DNA of 64,000 nucleotides from Paenibacillus selenitireducens (GCF_002021565.1 NZ_MSZX01000001.1:682027-746026); one strand, 5' to 3'. Shown: positions 44,212-52,975, counted from the first letter of the stretch. Program-made: numbers and translations. The notes: a model not told the origin generated them from the letters alone.

Positions 44212-44292
44212 ATGGAGTGTGTGTTTGTGTGTGTTATTTTGTTTTGTTGTGTGTTTCGATGTGATTATAGACCGCTTTTGGCAGGGTGTCAA
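44212..44292 (-). promoter_or_regulatory. Consensus sigma-A promoter with downstream operator-like array
   Basis: On the minus strand TTGACA (44287-44292), exactly 17 bases, TATAAT (44264-44269): a perfect consensus promoter. Just downstream, 44212-44258 carries repeated ACACA/AAACA tracts (ACACACAACA, AACACACACA and similar). Such a strong promoter is likely to be held off by a repressor, and the divergent DeoR-family gene is the obvious candidate. Confidence 0.75.
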
Positions 44293-44386
44293 TACTTCGG
44301 ATTGGACATTTTAAAATGGTTCGTATATGTTTAGTTTTATGAGGTTATTGGACGAGATCGAGATTGAAGTAAGGGAGGAACATAAC

Positions 44387-45199
44387 TTGTCGATTAAGGG
44401 AGAGGAGCGTAAACAGAGCATACTTCAACTTTTGCATGAAAATGGACGTGTGGAATCCGCATCTTTAGTCAAATATTTTAACGTTTCATTCGAAACCATC
44501 CGTAGGGACTTAGAAGAGCTGGAGGGAATCGGGAAGCTGAAACGAATGTATGGCGGCGCGATGCGGATCTCGGAAGAGGAAGTAGAGCTGCCTCATCTGG
44601 TGCGAGAGACGACACATGTTGAAGAGAAAGCACGTATTGGTGAGAGAGCAGCGCAGCTGGTGCAGCCGGGTGACGTTATTTTTATTGATGAAGGCACGAC
44701 GCCAGTTCGCATGATCCCTTATTTGCTGGATTTAAAATCATTAACGATCGTAACGAGTTCATTTCCAACGGTCTCGCTGTTAATGGATTATTCAAATCAA
44801 CAACGTTTCCTCGGCAAAATTATTTTTCTTGGCGGTGAAGTCAGTTCTCAGCATGCCAGAGTGGTTGGTTCGCTTTCGGAACAATGGATGGAGCAGCTAT
44901 ATGTCGATAAGGCGTTCGTATCCATTGACGGATTCGATCTTAAGCTTGGAATTACGAGCTTTGGTGCGGATAAGGCGACATTAACGCGCAAAGTGATCCA
45001 GCATGCAAAAGTAACGATTGTGATGGCAGATGCTTCTAAAATTAATGTTCAAGCACATTATCGGATAGCGGAGCTGGATAAGATTCACTATATGGTGTGC
45101 GACAAATTCCCCCCTGCAGAATGGGTGTCAGAACTAGAAGCCCCTGGTGTGATATGGTTGTGTTCGGATAACGGACGTACAAGAGAGGATATTTCATGA
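44387..45199 (+). CDS. DeoR/GlpR family transcriptional regulator
   Basis: Regulator of 270 residues. The DeoR winged helix VSFETIRRDLEEL (about 28-40) is followed by KRMYGGA. The C-terminal sugar-phosphate sensor domain has GDVIFIDEGTT, VVTSSF-like TIVTSSFPT, GGEVSSQHARVVG and DGFDLKLGITSF, as in other family members. TTG at 44387 follows AAGGGAGGAAC; the frame from 44327 adds an acidic stretch with no ribosome site. It is divergent from the EamA-phosphodiesterase operon, which it probably controls. Confidence 0.88.
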   Translation: MSIKGEERKQSILQLLHENGRVESASLVKYFNVSFETIRRDLEELEGIGKLKRMYGGAMRISEEEVELPHLVRETTHVEEKARIGERAAQLVQPGDVIFIDEGTTPVRMIPYLLDLKSLTIVTSSFPTVSLLMDYSNQQRFLGKIIFLGGEVSSQHARVVGSLSEQWMEQLYVDKAFVSIDGFDLKLGITSFGADKATLTRKVIQHAKVTIVMADASKINVQAHYRIAELDKIHYMVCDKFPPAEWVSELEAPGVIWLCSDNGRTREDIS

Positions 45200-45230
45200 C
45201 AACAGCAGGGTACAAACGTATGATCAAGAT

Positions 45231-45279
45231 ACAAAAAACGCTTCCCGACAGCTAAGGCCGCCGAAAGCGTTTTTTTTGC
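45231..45279. terminator. Terminator between deoR-type gene and yqzF
   Basis: AAAAAACGCTT and AAAGCGTTTTTT pair, with an inner CGGC-type stem, and have T/A runs at both ends. It serves both converging genes. Confidence 0.85.
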
Positions 45280-45287
45280 GTATCATT

Positions 45288-45569
45288 CTACTGCGGTCTT
45301 ACACGTTTCTTCTTGAACCGAGGGGCAACGTAATTGCGTTTACGGTCACGGTAGAACGTCCATCCACCAATGAACACGATCCCCGCAGCAAACAGCACAA
45401 AGCCAATGGAAAAGCCCAGCCAACCAAAATCAGGAGCGAGATTCGTATCCCCGTGAGCAGAGAAGTAATTAAAAAGCGCATCTTTCATTAACACAAAGCC
45501 ATAGGTCGCTGCAAGCCCAGGAATCACAAGAAGCAAGATGGCGATGAAGCGAGCTAAAATGATTTTCAT
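45288..45569 (-). CDS. yqzF: DUF2627 membrane protein (YqzF family)
   Basis: Small membrane protein of 93 residues with two long helices (about 5-28 and 46-72), FYRDRKRN after the second and a basic tail. Matches YqzF/DUF2627. In B. subtilis yqzF also sits at the start of the bkd region. The function is unknown. Confidence 0.82.
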   Translation of the reverse strand: MKIILARFIAILLLVIPGLAATYGFVLMKDALFNYFSAHGDTNLAPDFGWLGFSIGFVLFAAGIVFIGGWTFYRDRKRNYVAPRFKKKRVRPQ

Positions 45570-45650
45570 ATGTATTCCTCACCTTATTTTGGTAGTGTTG
45601 TTACGTCTATCATACCGTTTCCTTATTTTGTTGTCTATCGAAAGGCTTGG

Positions 45651-45679
45651 TTGGTAATCGACTGAAAAAAAGGTACAAT
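45651..45679 (+). promoter_or_regulatory. Sigma-A promoter of the lpdV-bkd operon
   Basis: TTGGTA (45651-45656), 17 bases, TACAAT (45674-45679). No sigma-54 -24/-12 pattern was seen here, unlike the B. subtilis bkd operon. Confidence 0.6.
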
Positions 45680-45739
45680 AGAACCATCGGTTTTTACCTG
45701 TGAAAAATCATAGTTTACATATCGGGAGGAGCTTAAACC

Positions 45740-47161
45740 ATGGCGTTAACGTATGATGTAGCTGTGTTAGGCGGAGGGATTGGCGGTTATACCGCTGCGA
45801 TTCGTGCAGCACAATTAGGCAAGAAAGTTGCAATTATCGAGCAAGATATGCTGGGGGGAACCTGTCTGCATCGCGGATGTATTCCGAGCAAGACTTTCTT
45901 GCGCAGTGCAGAGGTATTTGCAACTTTTAAAGAGAGTGAGCAATTCGGTATTCAAGCCGAAAATATTTCGGTGCAATTTGATAAGATCCAGCAGCGAAAA
46001 GTCGGGATCGTGAATCAACTGCATCGCGGCGTGATTTATTTGATGCAGAAGAATAAAATCGATGTCATTCAAGGCAAAGGACGCGTCATCGGCCCGTCTA
46101 TTTTTTCGCCAAAAAGTGGAGCCGTTGCGGTTGAACTACAAGATGGCGAGATGGAGACCGTGGTTCCTACGCAATTGATCATTGCGACCGGTTCCCGTCC
46201 GCGTACATTGCCTGGGATCGAAATCGACGGTCAATATGCGATGACAAGCGATGAGGCGTTGAACATGACAGAACTCCCTAAATCCATGATTATCGTCGGC
46301 GGCGGTGTGATTGGCGCGGAGTGGGCGTCGCTATTAAGCGACTTTGGGGTCGAAGTAACGATCATTGAGATGGCAGCGCATTTGCTTCCTACAGAAGAGC
46401 AAGAATTGGGTGCCGAACTGCAGCGGTTGCTGAAGAAACGCGGCGTTCGCGTATTGACTCAAGCTTCGCTAAATCCGGATAGCTATCGTGTCGAGCATGG
46501 TCAAGTACATATGGAAGTTACGAATAAAGGCAAAACAGAGACGATTCAAGCGGATAAGCTGTTGATTTCCATCGGCAGAGAAGCGAATGTCAACGGCATT
46601 GGGCTTGAAAATACAGATATTAAAGTGGAGCGCGGTGTCATTGTGGTGAATGAATCCATGCAGACGACAGAACCGCATATTTTTGCTGTGGGTGATGTCA
46701 TAGGCGGGTTACAGCTAGCCCATGCCGCTGGACATGAAGGAATTATTGCAGCAGAACGAATTGCTGGATTAGACATTGAGCCTATGCAGGCGCATTTAGT
46801 ACCACGTTGTATTTATACCCGGCCAGAGGTCGCGAGTGTAGGCTTCACAGAGAAACAAGCGCTCGAGCAAGGACGAAATATTAAGACGGCTAAAGTTTCT
46901 TTTAAAGCGATTGGCAAAGCTCTCGTGTACGGTGATAATAATGGCTTCGTGAAGGTTATTGCAGATCAAGATACAAATGACATCCTTGGTGTGCATATGA
47001 TTGGTCCGCATGTGACGGATCAAATCTCGGAGGCTGTCCTCGCGCAAATCCTGGATGCTACGCCTTGGGAAGTGGGACAAGCGATCCACCCGCATCCAAC
47101 ATTGTCCGAAATTATGGGCGAGGCGATGCTCGCAATTGACGGGAAAGCTATTGGTATCTAG
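45740..47161 (+). CDS. lpdV: Dihydrolipoyl dehydrogenase (E3)
   Basis: FAD enzyme of 473 residues that reoxidizes the lipoyl arm of the E2 subunit with NAD. GGGIGGYTAAIRAAQLG is the FAD fold, GGTCLHRGCIPSK carries the redox disulfide, GGGVIGAEWASLL the NAD fold, and HPHPTLSE the C-terminal His-Glu pair. ATG follows GGGAGGAG. First gene of the E3-E1alpha-E1beta-E2-lipB cluster. Confidence 0.95.
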   Translation: MALTYDVAVLGGGIGGYTAAIRAAQLGKKVAIIEQDMLGGTCLHRGCIPSKTFLRSAEVFATFKESEQFGIQAENISVQFDKIQQRKVGIVNQLHRGVIYLMQKNKIDVIQGKGRVIGPSIFSPKSGAVAVELQDGEMETVVPTQLIIATGSRPRTLPGIEIDGQYAMTSDEALNMTELPKSMIIVGGGVIGAEWASLLSDFGVEVTIIEMAAHLLPTEEQELGAELQRLLKKRGVRVLTQASLNPDSYRVEHGQVHMEVTNKGKTETIQADKLLISIGREANVNGIGLENTDIKVERGVIVVNESMQTTEPHIFAVGDVIGGLQLAHAAGHEGIIAAERIAGLDIEPMQAHLVPRCIYTRPEVASVGFTEKQALEQGRNIKTAKVSFKAIGKALVYGDNNGFVKVIADQDTNDILGVHMIGPHVTDQISEAVLAQILDATPWEVGQAIHPHPTLSEIMGEAMLAIDGKAIGI

Positions 47162-47278
47162 ACAAGCATGGAACAAAGATCATTTTCTTTTTTCCTGAAA
47201 AGGGATTATAATATGTTTAACTCCTAGTCTTAGTACCAGGTTATAAAACCAATAGGGAATATAAAGGATGGTGTTTAC

Positions 47279-48307
47279 GTGAAATCAGAAACTTCCGTAC
47301 AACAGCAATCAAAACATGAACAGCTTGGATTAACTCATCACCAAGTCATTGATATGTACAGATATATGCGTATGGCTCGTTTGTACGATGAGCGAAGTCT
47401 CATTCTGCAGCGTGCAGGAAAAATTAATTTCCATGTATCCGGAATCGGACAAGAAACGGCGCAAGTTGCTGCAGCATTCGCGCTGGATCGCGAGAAGGAT
47501 TTTTTCCTTCCGTATTACCGGGATTACGGGTTCGTATTAGCAGCTGGCATGACCTTGAAAGATTTGATGTTATCGGTATTTGCCAAAGCAGAGGATCCAA
47601 ATAGCGGCGGGCGCCAAATGCCTGGACATTTCGGTTCCAAACGATTGCGTATTGTCACAGGCTCCAGCCCTGTAACAACACAGGTTCCGCATGCGGTAGG
47701 GTTTGCGTTGGCCGCGAAAATGCAAAAGAAAGATTTCGTCTCGTTCGTGACCTTCGGAGAAGGCTCCAGCAACCAGGGAGACTTCCATGAGGGATGTAAC
47801 TTCGCAGGTGTTCATAAATTACCCGTAATCCTCATGTGCGAGAATAACCAATATGCGATTTCGGTACCGGTTCATAAGCAGCTGGGCGGAAAAGTGGCAG
47901 ACCGTGCGCTGGGCTACGGCTTCCCTGGCATTCAAGTCGACGGAAATGACGCTCTAGAAGTGTACCGAGTCGTGAAAGAAGCTCGTGAGCGTGCGATTCG
48001 CGGTGAAGGTCCAACGCTAATTGAAGCGATGATGTACCGTTTATCGCCGCATTCCACATCCGATAACGATATGGCTTATCGTACCAAAGAAGAAGTCGAA
48101 GAGAACCGTAAGAAAGACGGGGTACTGAAGTTCAAGAATTATCTAATTGAACATGGGATTTGGACAGAAGAGCAAGAAGCAGAGCTCGTTGCCGAGCTGA
48201 CCAAAGAAATGAAAGAAGCAACGGAATACGGCGACAACGCACCGTTCCCTAAACCCGAGGATACGCTGCTTCATGTGTATGCCGGAGATGGAGAGGTGAA
48301 AGCATAA
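47279..48307 (+). CDS. bkdAA: Branched-chain 2-oxoacid dehydrogenase E1 component, alpha subunit
   Basis: Thiamine-diphosphate subunit of 342 residues. YYRDYGFVLAAGM, MPGHFGSKRLRI, GEGSSNQGDFHEGCNFA (the thiamine motif GEGSSNQGDFHE) and SPHSTSDN are conserved. It decarboxylates 2-oxoacids from Val, Leu and Ile to branched acyl groups for membrane fatty acids. GTG at 47279 follows AAAGGATGG. A weak extra promoter (TATAAT 47207-47212) lies in the 117-base gap after lpdV. Its stop overlaps the bkdAB ATG. Confidence 0.93.
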   Translation: MKSETSVQQQSKHEQLGLTHHQVIDMYRYMRMARLYDERSLILQRAGKINFHVSGIGQETAQVAAAFALDREKDFFLPYYRDYGFVLAAGMTLKDLMLSVFAKAEDPNSGGRQMPGHFGSKRLRIVTGSSPVTTQVPHAVGFALAAKMQKKDFVSFVTFGEGSSNQGDFHEGCNFAGVHKLPVILMCENNQYAISVPVHKQLGGKVADRALGYGFPGIQVDGNDALEVYRVVKEARERAIRGEGPTLIEAMMYRLSPHSTSDNDMAYRTKEEVEENRKKDGVLKFKNYLIEHGIWTEEQEAELVAELTKEMKEATEYGDNAPFPKPEDTLLHVYAGDGEVKA

Positions 48308-49290
48308 TGCCAGTTATGGAATATATTGATGCGATTCGTCTTGCGATGAAAGAGGAAATGGAACGTGATGAGACGGTATTCGTGCTCGGCGAAGACGTAG
48401 GAACCAAAGGTGGTGTCTTCACGACGACAAAAGGACTGATGGAACAATTCGGTGAGATGCGCGCGATGGATACGCCATTGTCGGAGTCCGCCATTGCGGG
48501 CGTTGCTATCGGTGCTGCGATGTATGGGATGAAGCCCATTGCAGAGATGCAGTATTCGGATTTTATGTTCCCAGCAACGAACCAGATCATCAGTGAAGCC
48601 GCGAAAATTCGTTATCGTTCGAATAATGACTGGACGTGTCCTGTTGTTATCCGGGCACCGATCGGCGGCGGGATCTTTGGTGGATTGTACCATTCCCAAT
48701 GTCCAGAATCCGTATTCTTCGGTACCCCTGGATTGAAGATTATCGCTCCGTATTCGGCGTATGATGCGAAAGGATTGCTCAAAGCAGCCGTTCGCGACCC
48801 GGATCCCGTCATTTTCTTTGAGAATAAAAAATGCTACAAATTGATTACCGAAGATGTGCCTTTGGATGATTATATCGTCCCGATCGGAGTAGCAAATGTG
48901 CTTCGCGAAGGTACGGATATCACGGTTATTTCATATAGCTTACCCTTACATTTTGCCATGCAAGCTGCAGAAGAACTTGCTAAAGAGAACATCAGTGCAC
49001 ATATTCTTGATTTGCGCACCATTCAACCCCTGGATCGGGATGCGATTCTTGAAGCAGCGAAGAAGACAGGAAAAGTTCTCATCATTCATGAGGATAATAA
49101 AACAGGCGGTGTAGGCGCTGAGGTCTCTGCGATTATTGCAGAGGAAATGTTGTTTGATCTGGATGCACCGATTATGCGCCTCTGCGGACCTGATGTACCA
49201 GCGATGCCGATCAGCCCGCCTATGGAGAGGTTCTTCATGCTGAATAAAGACAAGGTGAAAGAAGCAATGCGTAACTTGGCTCTATACTAG
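48307..49290 (+). CDS. bkdAB: Branched-chain 2-oxoacid dehydrogenase E1 component, beta subunit
   Basis: Partner of the E1 alpha subunit, 327 residues. MEYIDAIRLAMKEEMERDE, GEDVGTKGGVF, DTPLSESAIAGVAIGAAMYG and HSQCPESVFFGTPGLKI are typical of the transketolase-like beta subunit. Start and bkdAA stop overlap as TAATG, suggesting coupled translation and equal output. Confidence 0.94.
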   Translation: MPVMEYIDAIRLAMKEEMERDETVFVLGEDVGTKGGVFTTTKGLMEQFGEMRAMDTPLSESAIAGVAIGAAMYGMKPIAEMQYSDFMFPATNQIISEAAKIRYRSNNDWTCPVVIRAPIGGGIFGGLYHSQCPESVFFGTPGLKIIAPYSAYDAKGLLKAAVRDPDPVIFFENKKCYKLITEDVPLDDYIVPIGVANVLREGTDITVISYSLPLHFAMQAAEELAKENISAHILDLRTIQPLDRDAILEAAKKTGKVLIIHEDNKTGGVGAEVSAIIAEEMLFDLDAPIMRLCGPDVPAMPISPPMERFFMLNKDKVKEAMRNLALY

Positions 49291-49335
49291 AATGCATGAA
49301 AGAGCCCCATCCGAAAAAGTTCAGGAGATGAGAGA

Positions 49336-50691
49336 ATGTCTAACCATACAACAAAAGTGGAAATCACCATGCCGCAATTCGCCGAATCGCTCGTTTCGGC
49401 GACAATCGGCAAGTGGTTGAAGAAGCCCGGGGATCGCGTAGAACAATATGAACCTATTTGTGAAGTGTTGACAGATAAGGTAAATGCGGAGCTTCCTTCT
49501 ACAGTTGAAGGTGTATTGAAGGAAATTATTGTTGAAGAAGGACAAACGGTTGACGTTGGCGTGGTCATCGCTTATGTGGAGGTCGCGTCATCCGAAGCAG
49601 CTTCGAACACAAGCGTGGGGGGACATCCGGCGGAAGCGGAAGCCTCAACAGGGAATGCCCCTGAATTAACCGGTGATCAGAGCATGCGGCACCGCTACTC
49701 GCCTGCCGTACAGCAGTTGGCTGGAGAGCATGGTGTAGATTTGAATCAAGTCGTAGGGACAGGCTTGGGCGGACGTATCACGCGTAAAGATGTGCAGCAG
49801 TATATCGAGAATGGGCAGCCGAAGGCAGCGGTTGCGGCCGTGGCTGCTTCCGTACCAAGCACTGCGGCGTCTGCAGCATCAACCGCGCCTGTAAATGCGG
49901 GGAACGCAACGTCTGTACGTCATTCCGGATTGCATTTATCTGCGACACCGAAGATTCCGCAGATTGAAGTGGAGAAACAGCAGTCCGTTTCGAATAATGA
50001 ATACTTTATCGATGTAACCCCGCTTCGGAACACGATTGCCAGAAATATGCGTCAGAGCGTAACGGAAATTCCGCATGCTTGGACGATGATCGAAGTGGAT
50101 GTGACGAATCTAGTGCTGCTTCGCAACAAACATAAAGACGAGTTTATGCGTCGTGAAGGCATTAACCTCACCTACCTCGCATTCCTATTGAAAGCCGTTG
50201 TCAATGCCATCAAGGATTATCCGATTATTAACTCCGTCTGGGCTGTAGATAAGATTATCGTGAAGAAGGATATCAACATTTCACTTGCGGTAGGGACAGA
50301 AGATTCTGTGATTACACCAGTGATCAAGAAGGCAGATACGCTTAATATTGCGGGCCTTGCACGTGAAGCAGACCGTCTGGCGAAGCTGACGCGTTCAGGT
50401 CAATTGAAGCTTGATGATCTTCAAAGCGGAACCTTCACCATCAACAATACAGGCTCCTTCGGGTCCATCCTATCGTATCCGATTATTAACTATCCGCAAG
50501 CTGCCATTCTGACGTTTGAATCCATTGTGAAGCGTCCCGTCGTCATTAATGACATGATTGCCGTTCGTTCAATGACCAATTTGTGCCTATCACTGGATCA
50601 TCGTATTTTGGATGGTGTCATTTGCGGCCGTTTCTTACAGCGTGTCAAAGAGCATATGGAAAGTTATGATATTGATACCAAACTATACTAA
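49336..50691 (+). CDS. bkdB: Branched-chain 2-oxoacid dehydrogenase E2 (lipoamide acyltransferase)
   Basis: Core subunit of 451 residues. Lipoyl domain (1-80) with Lys in LTDKVNAELPS; peripheral-subunit-binding domain (about 118-155) with YSPAVQQLAGEHG and GLGGRITRKDV; an Ala/Ser/Thr-rich linker; and the acyltransferase domain ending in LSLDHRILDGV with the catalytic His. It transfers the acyl group to CoA. ATG follows AGGAGATGAGA. lipB, which helps supply its lipoyl group, follows after 28 bases. Confidence 0.94.
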   Translation: MSNHTTKVEITMPQFAESLVSATIGKWLKKPGDRVEQYEPICEVLTDKVNAELPSTVEGVLKEIIVEEGQTVDVGVVIAYVEVASSEAASNTSVGGHPAEAEASTGNAPELTGDQSMRHRYSPAVQQLAGEHGVDLNQVVGTGLGGRITRKDVQQYIENGQPKAAVAAVAASVPSTAASAASTAPVNAGNATSVRHSGLHLSATPKIPQIEVEKQQSVSNNEYFIDVTPLRNTIARNMRQSVTEIPHAWTMIEVDVTNLVLLRNKHKDEFMRREGINLTYLAFLLKAVVNAIKDYPIINSVWAVDKIIVKKDINISLAVGTEDSVITPVIKKADTLNIAGLAREADRLAKLTRSGQLKLDDLQSGTFTINNTGSFGSILSYPIINYPQAAILTFESIVKRPVVINDMIAVRSMTNLCLSLDHRILDGVICGRFLQRVKEHMESYDIDTKLY

Positions 50692-50719
50692 GGTACTTCA
50701 GAAAGCGTGAGACTAGACA

Positions 50720-51406
50720 ATGAGTAATGTACTAGATGTGAGTTATCATCCGTCCATGGAGTATGGGCAAGCTTGGGACCTGCAGAAATCATGGGTGAAG
50801 CAAATAGATCAAGAGGAGAAGGGTTCATCTCTGATCCTCTTGCAGCATCCGCCGACCTATACGATCGGATCACAGCGTCATCCAGAGCATCTGTTATGGA
50901 GCGAAGAGCAGCTTAAAGAGAAAGGCATCTCCGTATTTGAAATTGACCGCGGGGGAGACATTACGTATCACGGACCGGGTCAACTTGTGGGATACCCTTT
51001 AATCGTGCTGGATGGCGAGAAGCTGGACCTTCATGGATACTTGCGTCAGTTGGAGCAGGTTATTATTAATTATTTGGCAAAATACAATATTGAGGGCAGT
51101 CGTAAATCGGAGTTTACGGGTGTATGGGTGGGCGATGTGAAAATAGCCGCGATCGGCGTTAAGTTCAATAAACGCAGACACCGCCGCGGCTTTATCACGA
51201 GTCATGGATTTGCATTTAACATTAAATCCGGTATTCAGTACGAAGGCTTCACAGGAATTGTTCCCTGCGGCATTCAAGAGTACGGCGTGACATCGCTGGA
51301 AGATATCACCGGATTAAACTTCACTGTGGAGCAAGTCGCATCTGAAATTGTGCCTTTCTTCACGAGTGAATTCGGATTTGAGCCTGTCCAACTTGATTTA
51401 GTATAG
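50720..51406 (+). CDS. lipB: Lipoyl(octanoyl) transferase LipB
   Basis: Transfers octanoyl from acyl carrier protein to lipoyl domains, the first step in lipoate formation. It has 228 residues. RGGDITYHGPGQLVGYP (about 77-93), TGVWVGDVKIAAIGVKFNK (with the catalytic Lys) and THGFAFNI-like TSHGFAFNIKSG are signatures; the Cys in IVPCGI is the acyl nucleophile. Note that B. subtilis uses LipM/LipL instead. The last nine bases overlap the antisense prli42 gene. Confidence 0.93.
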   Translation: MSNVLDVSYHPSMEYGQAWDLQKSWVKQIDQEEKGSSLILLQHPPTYTIGSQRHPEHLLWSEEQLKEKGISVFEIDRGGDITYHGPGQLVGYPLIVLDGEKLDLHGYLRQLEQVIINYLAKYNIEGSRKSEFTGVWVGDVKIAAIGVKFNKRRHRRGFITSHGFAFNIKSGIQYEGFTGIVPCGIQEYGVTSLEDITGLNFTVEQVASEIVPFFTSEFGFEPVQLDLV

Positions 51407-51505
51407 GAAAGGCTCAATAACCATTAATAAGGTGGAACCGACCATGGCAGCCAGCATGAGATAAATGATAATGCGGAACCATTTTTTTTGCTTTTTCATA
51501 GGCAT
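51398..51505 (-). CDS. prli42: Stressosome-associated small protein Prli42
   Basis: A 35-residue single-helix protein, too short for usual ORF calling. Basic N-terminus (KKQKKWFR) and a hydrophobic segment IIIYLMLAAMVGSTLLMVI (about 12-30), the Prli42 pattern. On the minus strand ATG 51505 follows AAAGGAG at good spacing; a second in-frame ATG lies two codons on. In Listeria Prli42 anchors the stressosome at the membrane. Its stop codon lies within the 3' end of lipB on the other strand. Confidence 0.78.
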   Translation of the reverse strand: MPMKKQKKWFRIIIYLMLAAMVGSTLLMVIEPFLY

Positions 51506-51571
51506 ATGTTCTCCTTTATTCGAGTATCATAACGTCTATTCTAACGTAAGATGACATTGGAGGGAAGTCGA

Positions 51572-52696
51572 ATGGTACAACAAGAGCGTTTGATCCAACA
51601 ATTTCTAGAATTAGTTCAAGTGGATAGCGAGACAAAATTCGAACAAGAGATTTCTCAAGTATTGAAGAGCAAATTTAGTGAACTTGGATTATCGTATTTT
51701 GAGGATGATGCCGCTGAGAAGACAGGTCATGGCGCGGGAAATCTTATCGTGACTTTACCAGCTACAGCAGGCAAGGAGCATCTGCCGACGATTTTCTTCA
51801 CATCCCATATGGATACCGTAACCCCAGGGAAAGGAATCAAACCTTCGATTGGTGAGGATGGGTACATACGGAGTGATGGGACAACGATTCTTGGCGCAGA
51901 TGACAAGGCAGGGCTAGCGGCCATGTTAGAGGCCATCAAGGTATTGCAGGAGAACGAAATTCCGCATGGGAAAATTCAATTTGTCATTACGGTAGGGGAA
52001 GAATCCGGTTTATATGGTGCACGTGCGATGGATCCGCAACATATGGAAGCGAAGTTCGGGTATGCGCTTGATTCTAATGGAGCGATTGGCGGGATTGCGG
52101 TTGCAGCGCCAACGCAAGCGAAGATCTTCATGAAAATTTATGGAAAATCAGCCCATGCAGGTGTAAATCCTGAGGATGGGATCAGTGCGATCCAAGTCGC
52201 AAGCAAAGCGATTTCCCGCATGAAGCTAGGCCGAATTGACCATGAGACCACCGCGAATATCGGTAGATTCGCTGGAGGCGGCGCGACCAACATTGTCTGC
52301 GATTTTGTGCAAATTGATGCGGAAGCGCGGAGTATCGTACAGGACAAAGTGGATGCGCAAGTTGCATCCATGAAAGAGGCGCTAGAATCGGCAGCTTCTG
52401 ATTTCGGTGCTCGCGCTGAATTTGAATGCATTCTTCTCTATCCGGCTTATAAGTATACGGAGCAAGACGAAGTGGTTCAATTAGCGATGCATGCGATCAA
52501 GAATATCGGGAAACAGCCGACAACGTTCCATACAGGCGGCGGCAGTGATGCGAATATCTTTAATGGGATGGGAATTCCGACCGTCAACTTATCGGTTGGT
52601 TATGAAGACATTCATACGACCAAAGAACGGATTAAAGTAGAAGATATCGTGGACTTAACGACGCTCGTGATTGAGATCGTAAAATTAGTGGATTAA
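51572..52696 (+). CDS. yqjE: M20/M42-type peptidase (PepT-like, YqjE)
   Basis: Cytoplasmic zinc peptidase of 374 residues similar to tripeptidase T. Metal ligands: HMDTV (His, Asp), GADDKAG (Asp), GEESGLYGA (Glu, Glu) and HTGGGSDANIF (near the C-terminus); the lid domain has GKSAHAGVNPEDG. ATG at 51572 follows GGAGGG at seven bases. Ended by a strong terminator. Confidence 0.93.
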   Translation: MVQQERLIQQFLELVQVDSETKFEQEISQVLKSKFSELGLSYFEDDAAEKTGHGAGNLIVTLPATAGKEHLPTIFFTSHMDTVTPGKGIKPSIGEDGYIRSDGTTILGADDKAGLAAMLEAIKVLQENEIPHGKIQFVITVGEESGLYGARAMDPQHMEAKFGYALDSNGAIGGIAVAAPTQAKIFMKIYGKSAHAGVNPEDGISAIQVASKAISRMKLGRIDHETTANIGRFAGGGATNIVCDFVQIDAEARSIVQDKVDAQVASMKEALESAASDFGARAEFECILLYPAYKYTEQDEVVQLAMHAIKNIGKQPTTFHTGGGSDANIFNGMGIPTVNLSVGYEDIHTTKERIKVEDIVDLTTLVIEIVKLVD

Positions 52697-52710
52697 TATT
52701 TCTATCGTTA

Positions 52711-52754
52711 GAGCCCCTTTAGCTGAGGTATGCATAGCTAAAGGGGCTCTTTTC
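52711..52754. terminator. Bidirectional terminator between yqjE and mciZ
   Basis: GAGCCCCTTTAGCT and AGCTAAAGGGGCTC form a perfect 14-bp stem around an 11-base loop, followed by TTTTC. Confidence 0.93.
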
Positions 52755-52770
52755 GGTATCCCCGCTTTTC

Positions 52771-52932
52771 TCATTTGGTACGATAACTGGATGCGCTGCT
52801 TATTCTTGAATCGATAAGTGTCTTGAGAGTTGCCTTTGGGTCGTTGTTTTGGTGAAGCTGGCGCAAATGGTGGCGGATCTCCCAAGCTTTGCCAACCATA
52901 TGCATTTGTTGGGGCTGGATATAGGTTTTCAT
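52771..52932 (-). CDS. mciZ: Mother-cell inhibitor of FtsZ, MciZ
   Basis: A 53-residue protein. The segment MVGKAWEIRHHLRQL (12-26) closely matches the FtsZ-binding VGKAWEIR region of B. subtilis MciZ (40 residues), which caps FtsZ filaments in the mother cell to block Z-ring formation during sporulation. On the minus strand the ATG follows GAGGAGG at good spacing. The C-terminal ~25 residues are longer than in B. subtilis and polar. It is divergent from nudF, the same neighbour as in B. subtilis. Confidence 0.88.
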   Translation of the reverse strand: MKTYIQPQQMHMVGKAWEIRHHLRQLHQNNDPKATLKTLIDSRISSASSYRTK

Positions 52933-52966
52933 TCGGATGTCCTCCTCAGCTTTCGTGGATGAAGTT

Positions 52967-52975
52967 TGGTATAAT
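52967..52975 (+). promoter_or_regulatory. Extended -10 promoter of nudF
   Basis: TGGTATAAT, an extended -10 box without a good -35, about 58 bases before the nudF start. Confidence 0.5.

Noticed and set aside
52685-52885. 66-residue minus-strand frame
   Set aside because: It overlaps mciZ in another frame, runs through the terminator and has no ribosome site.
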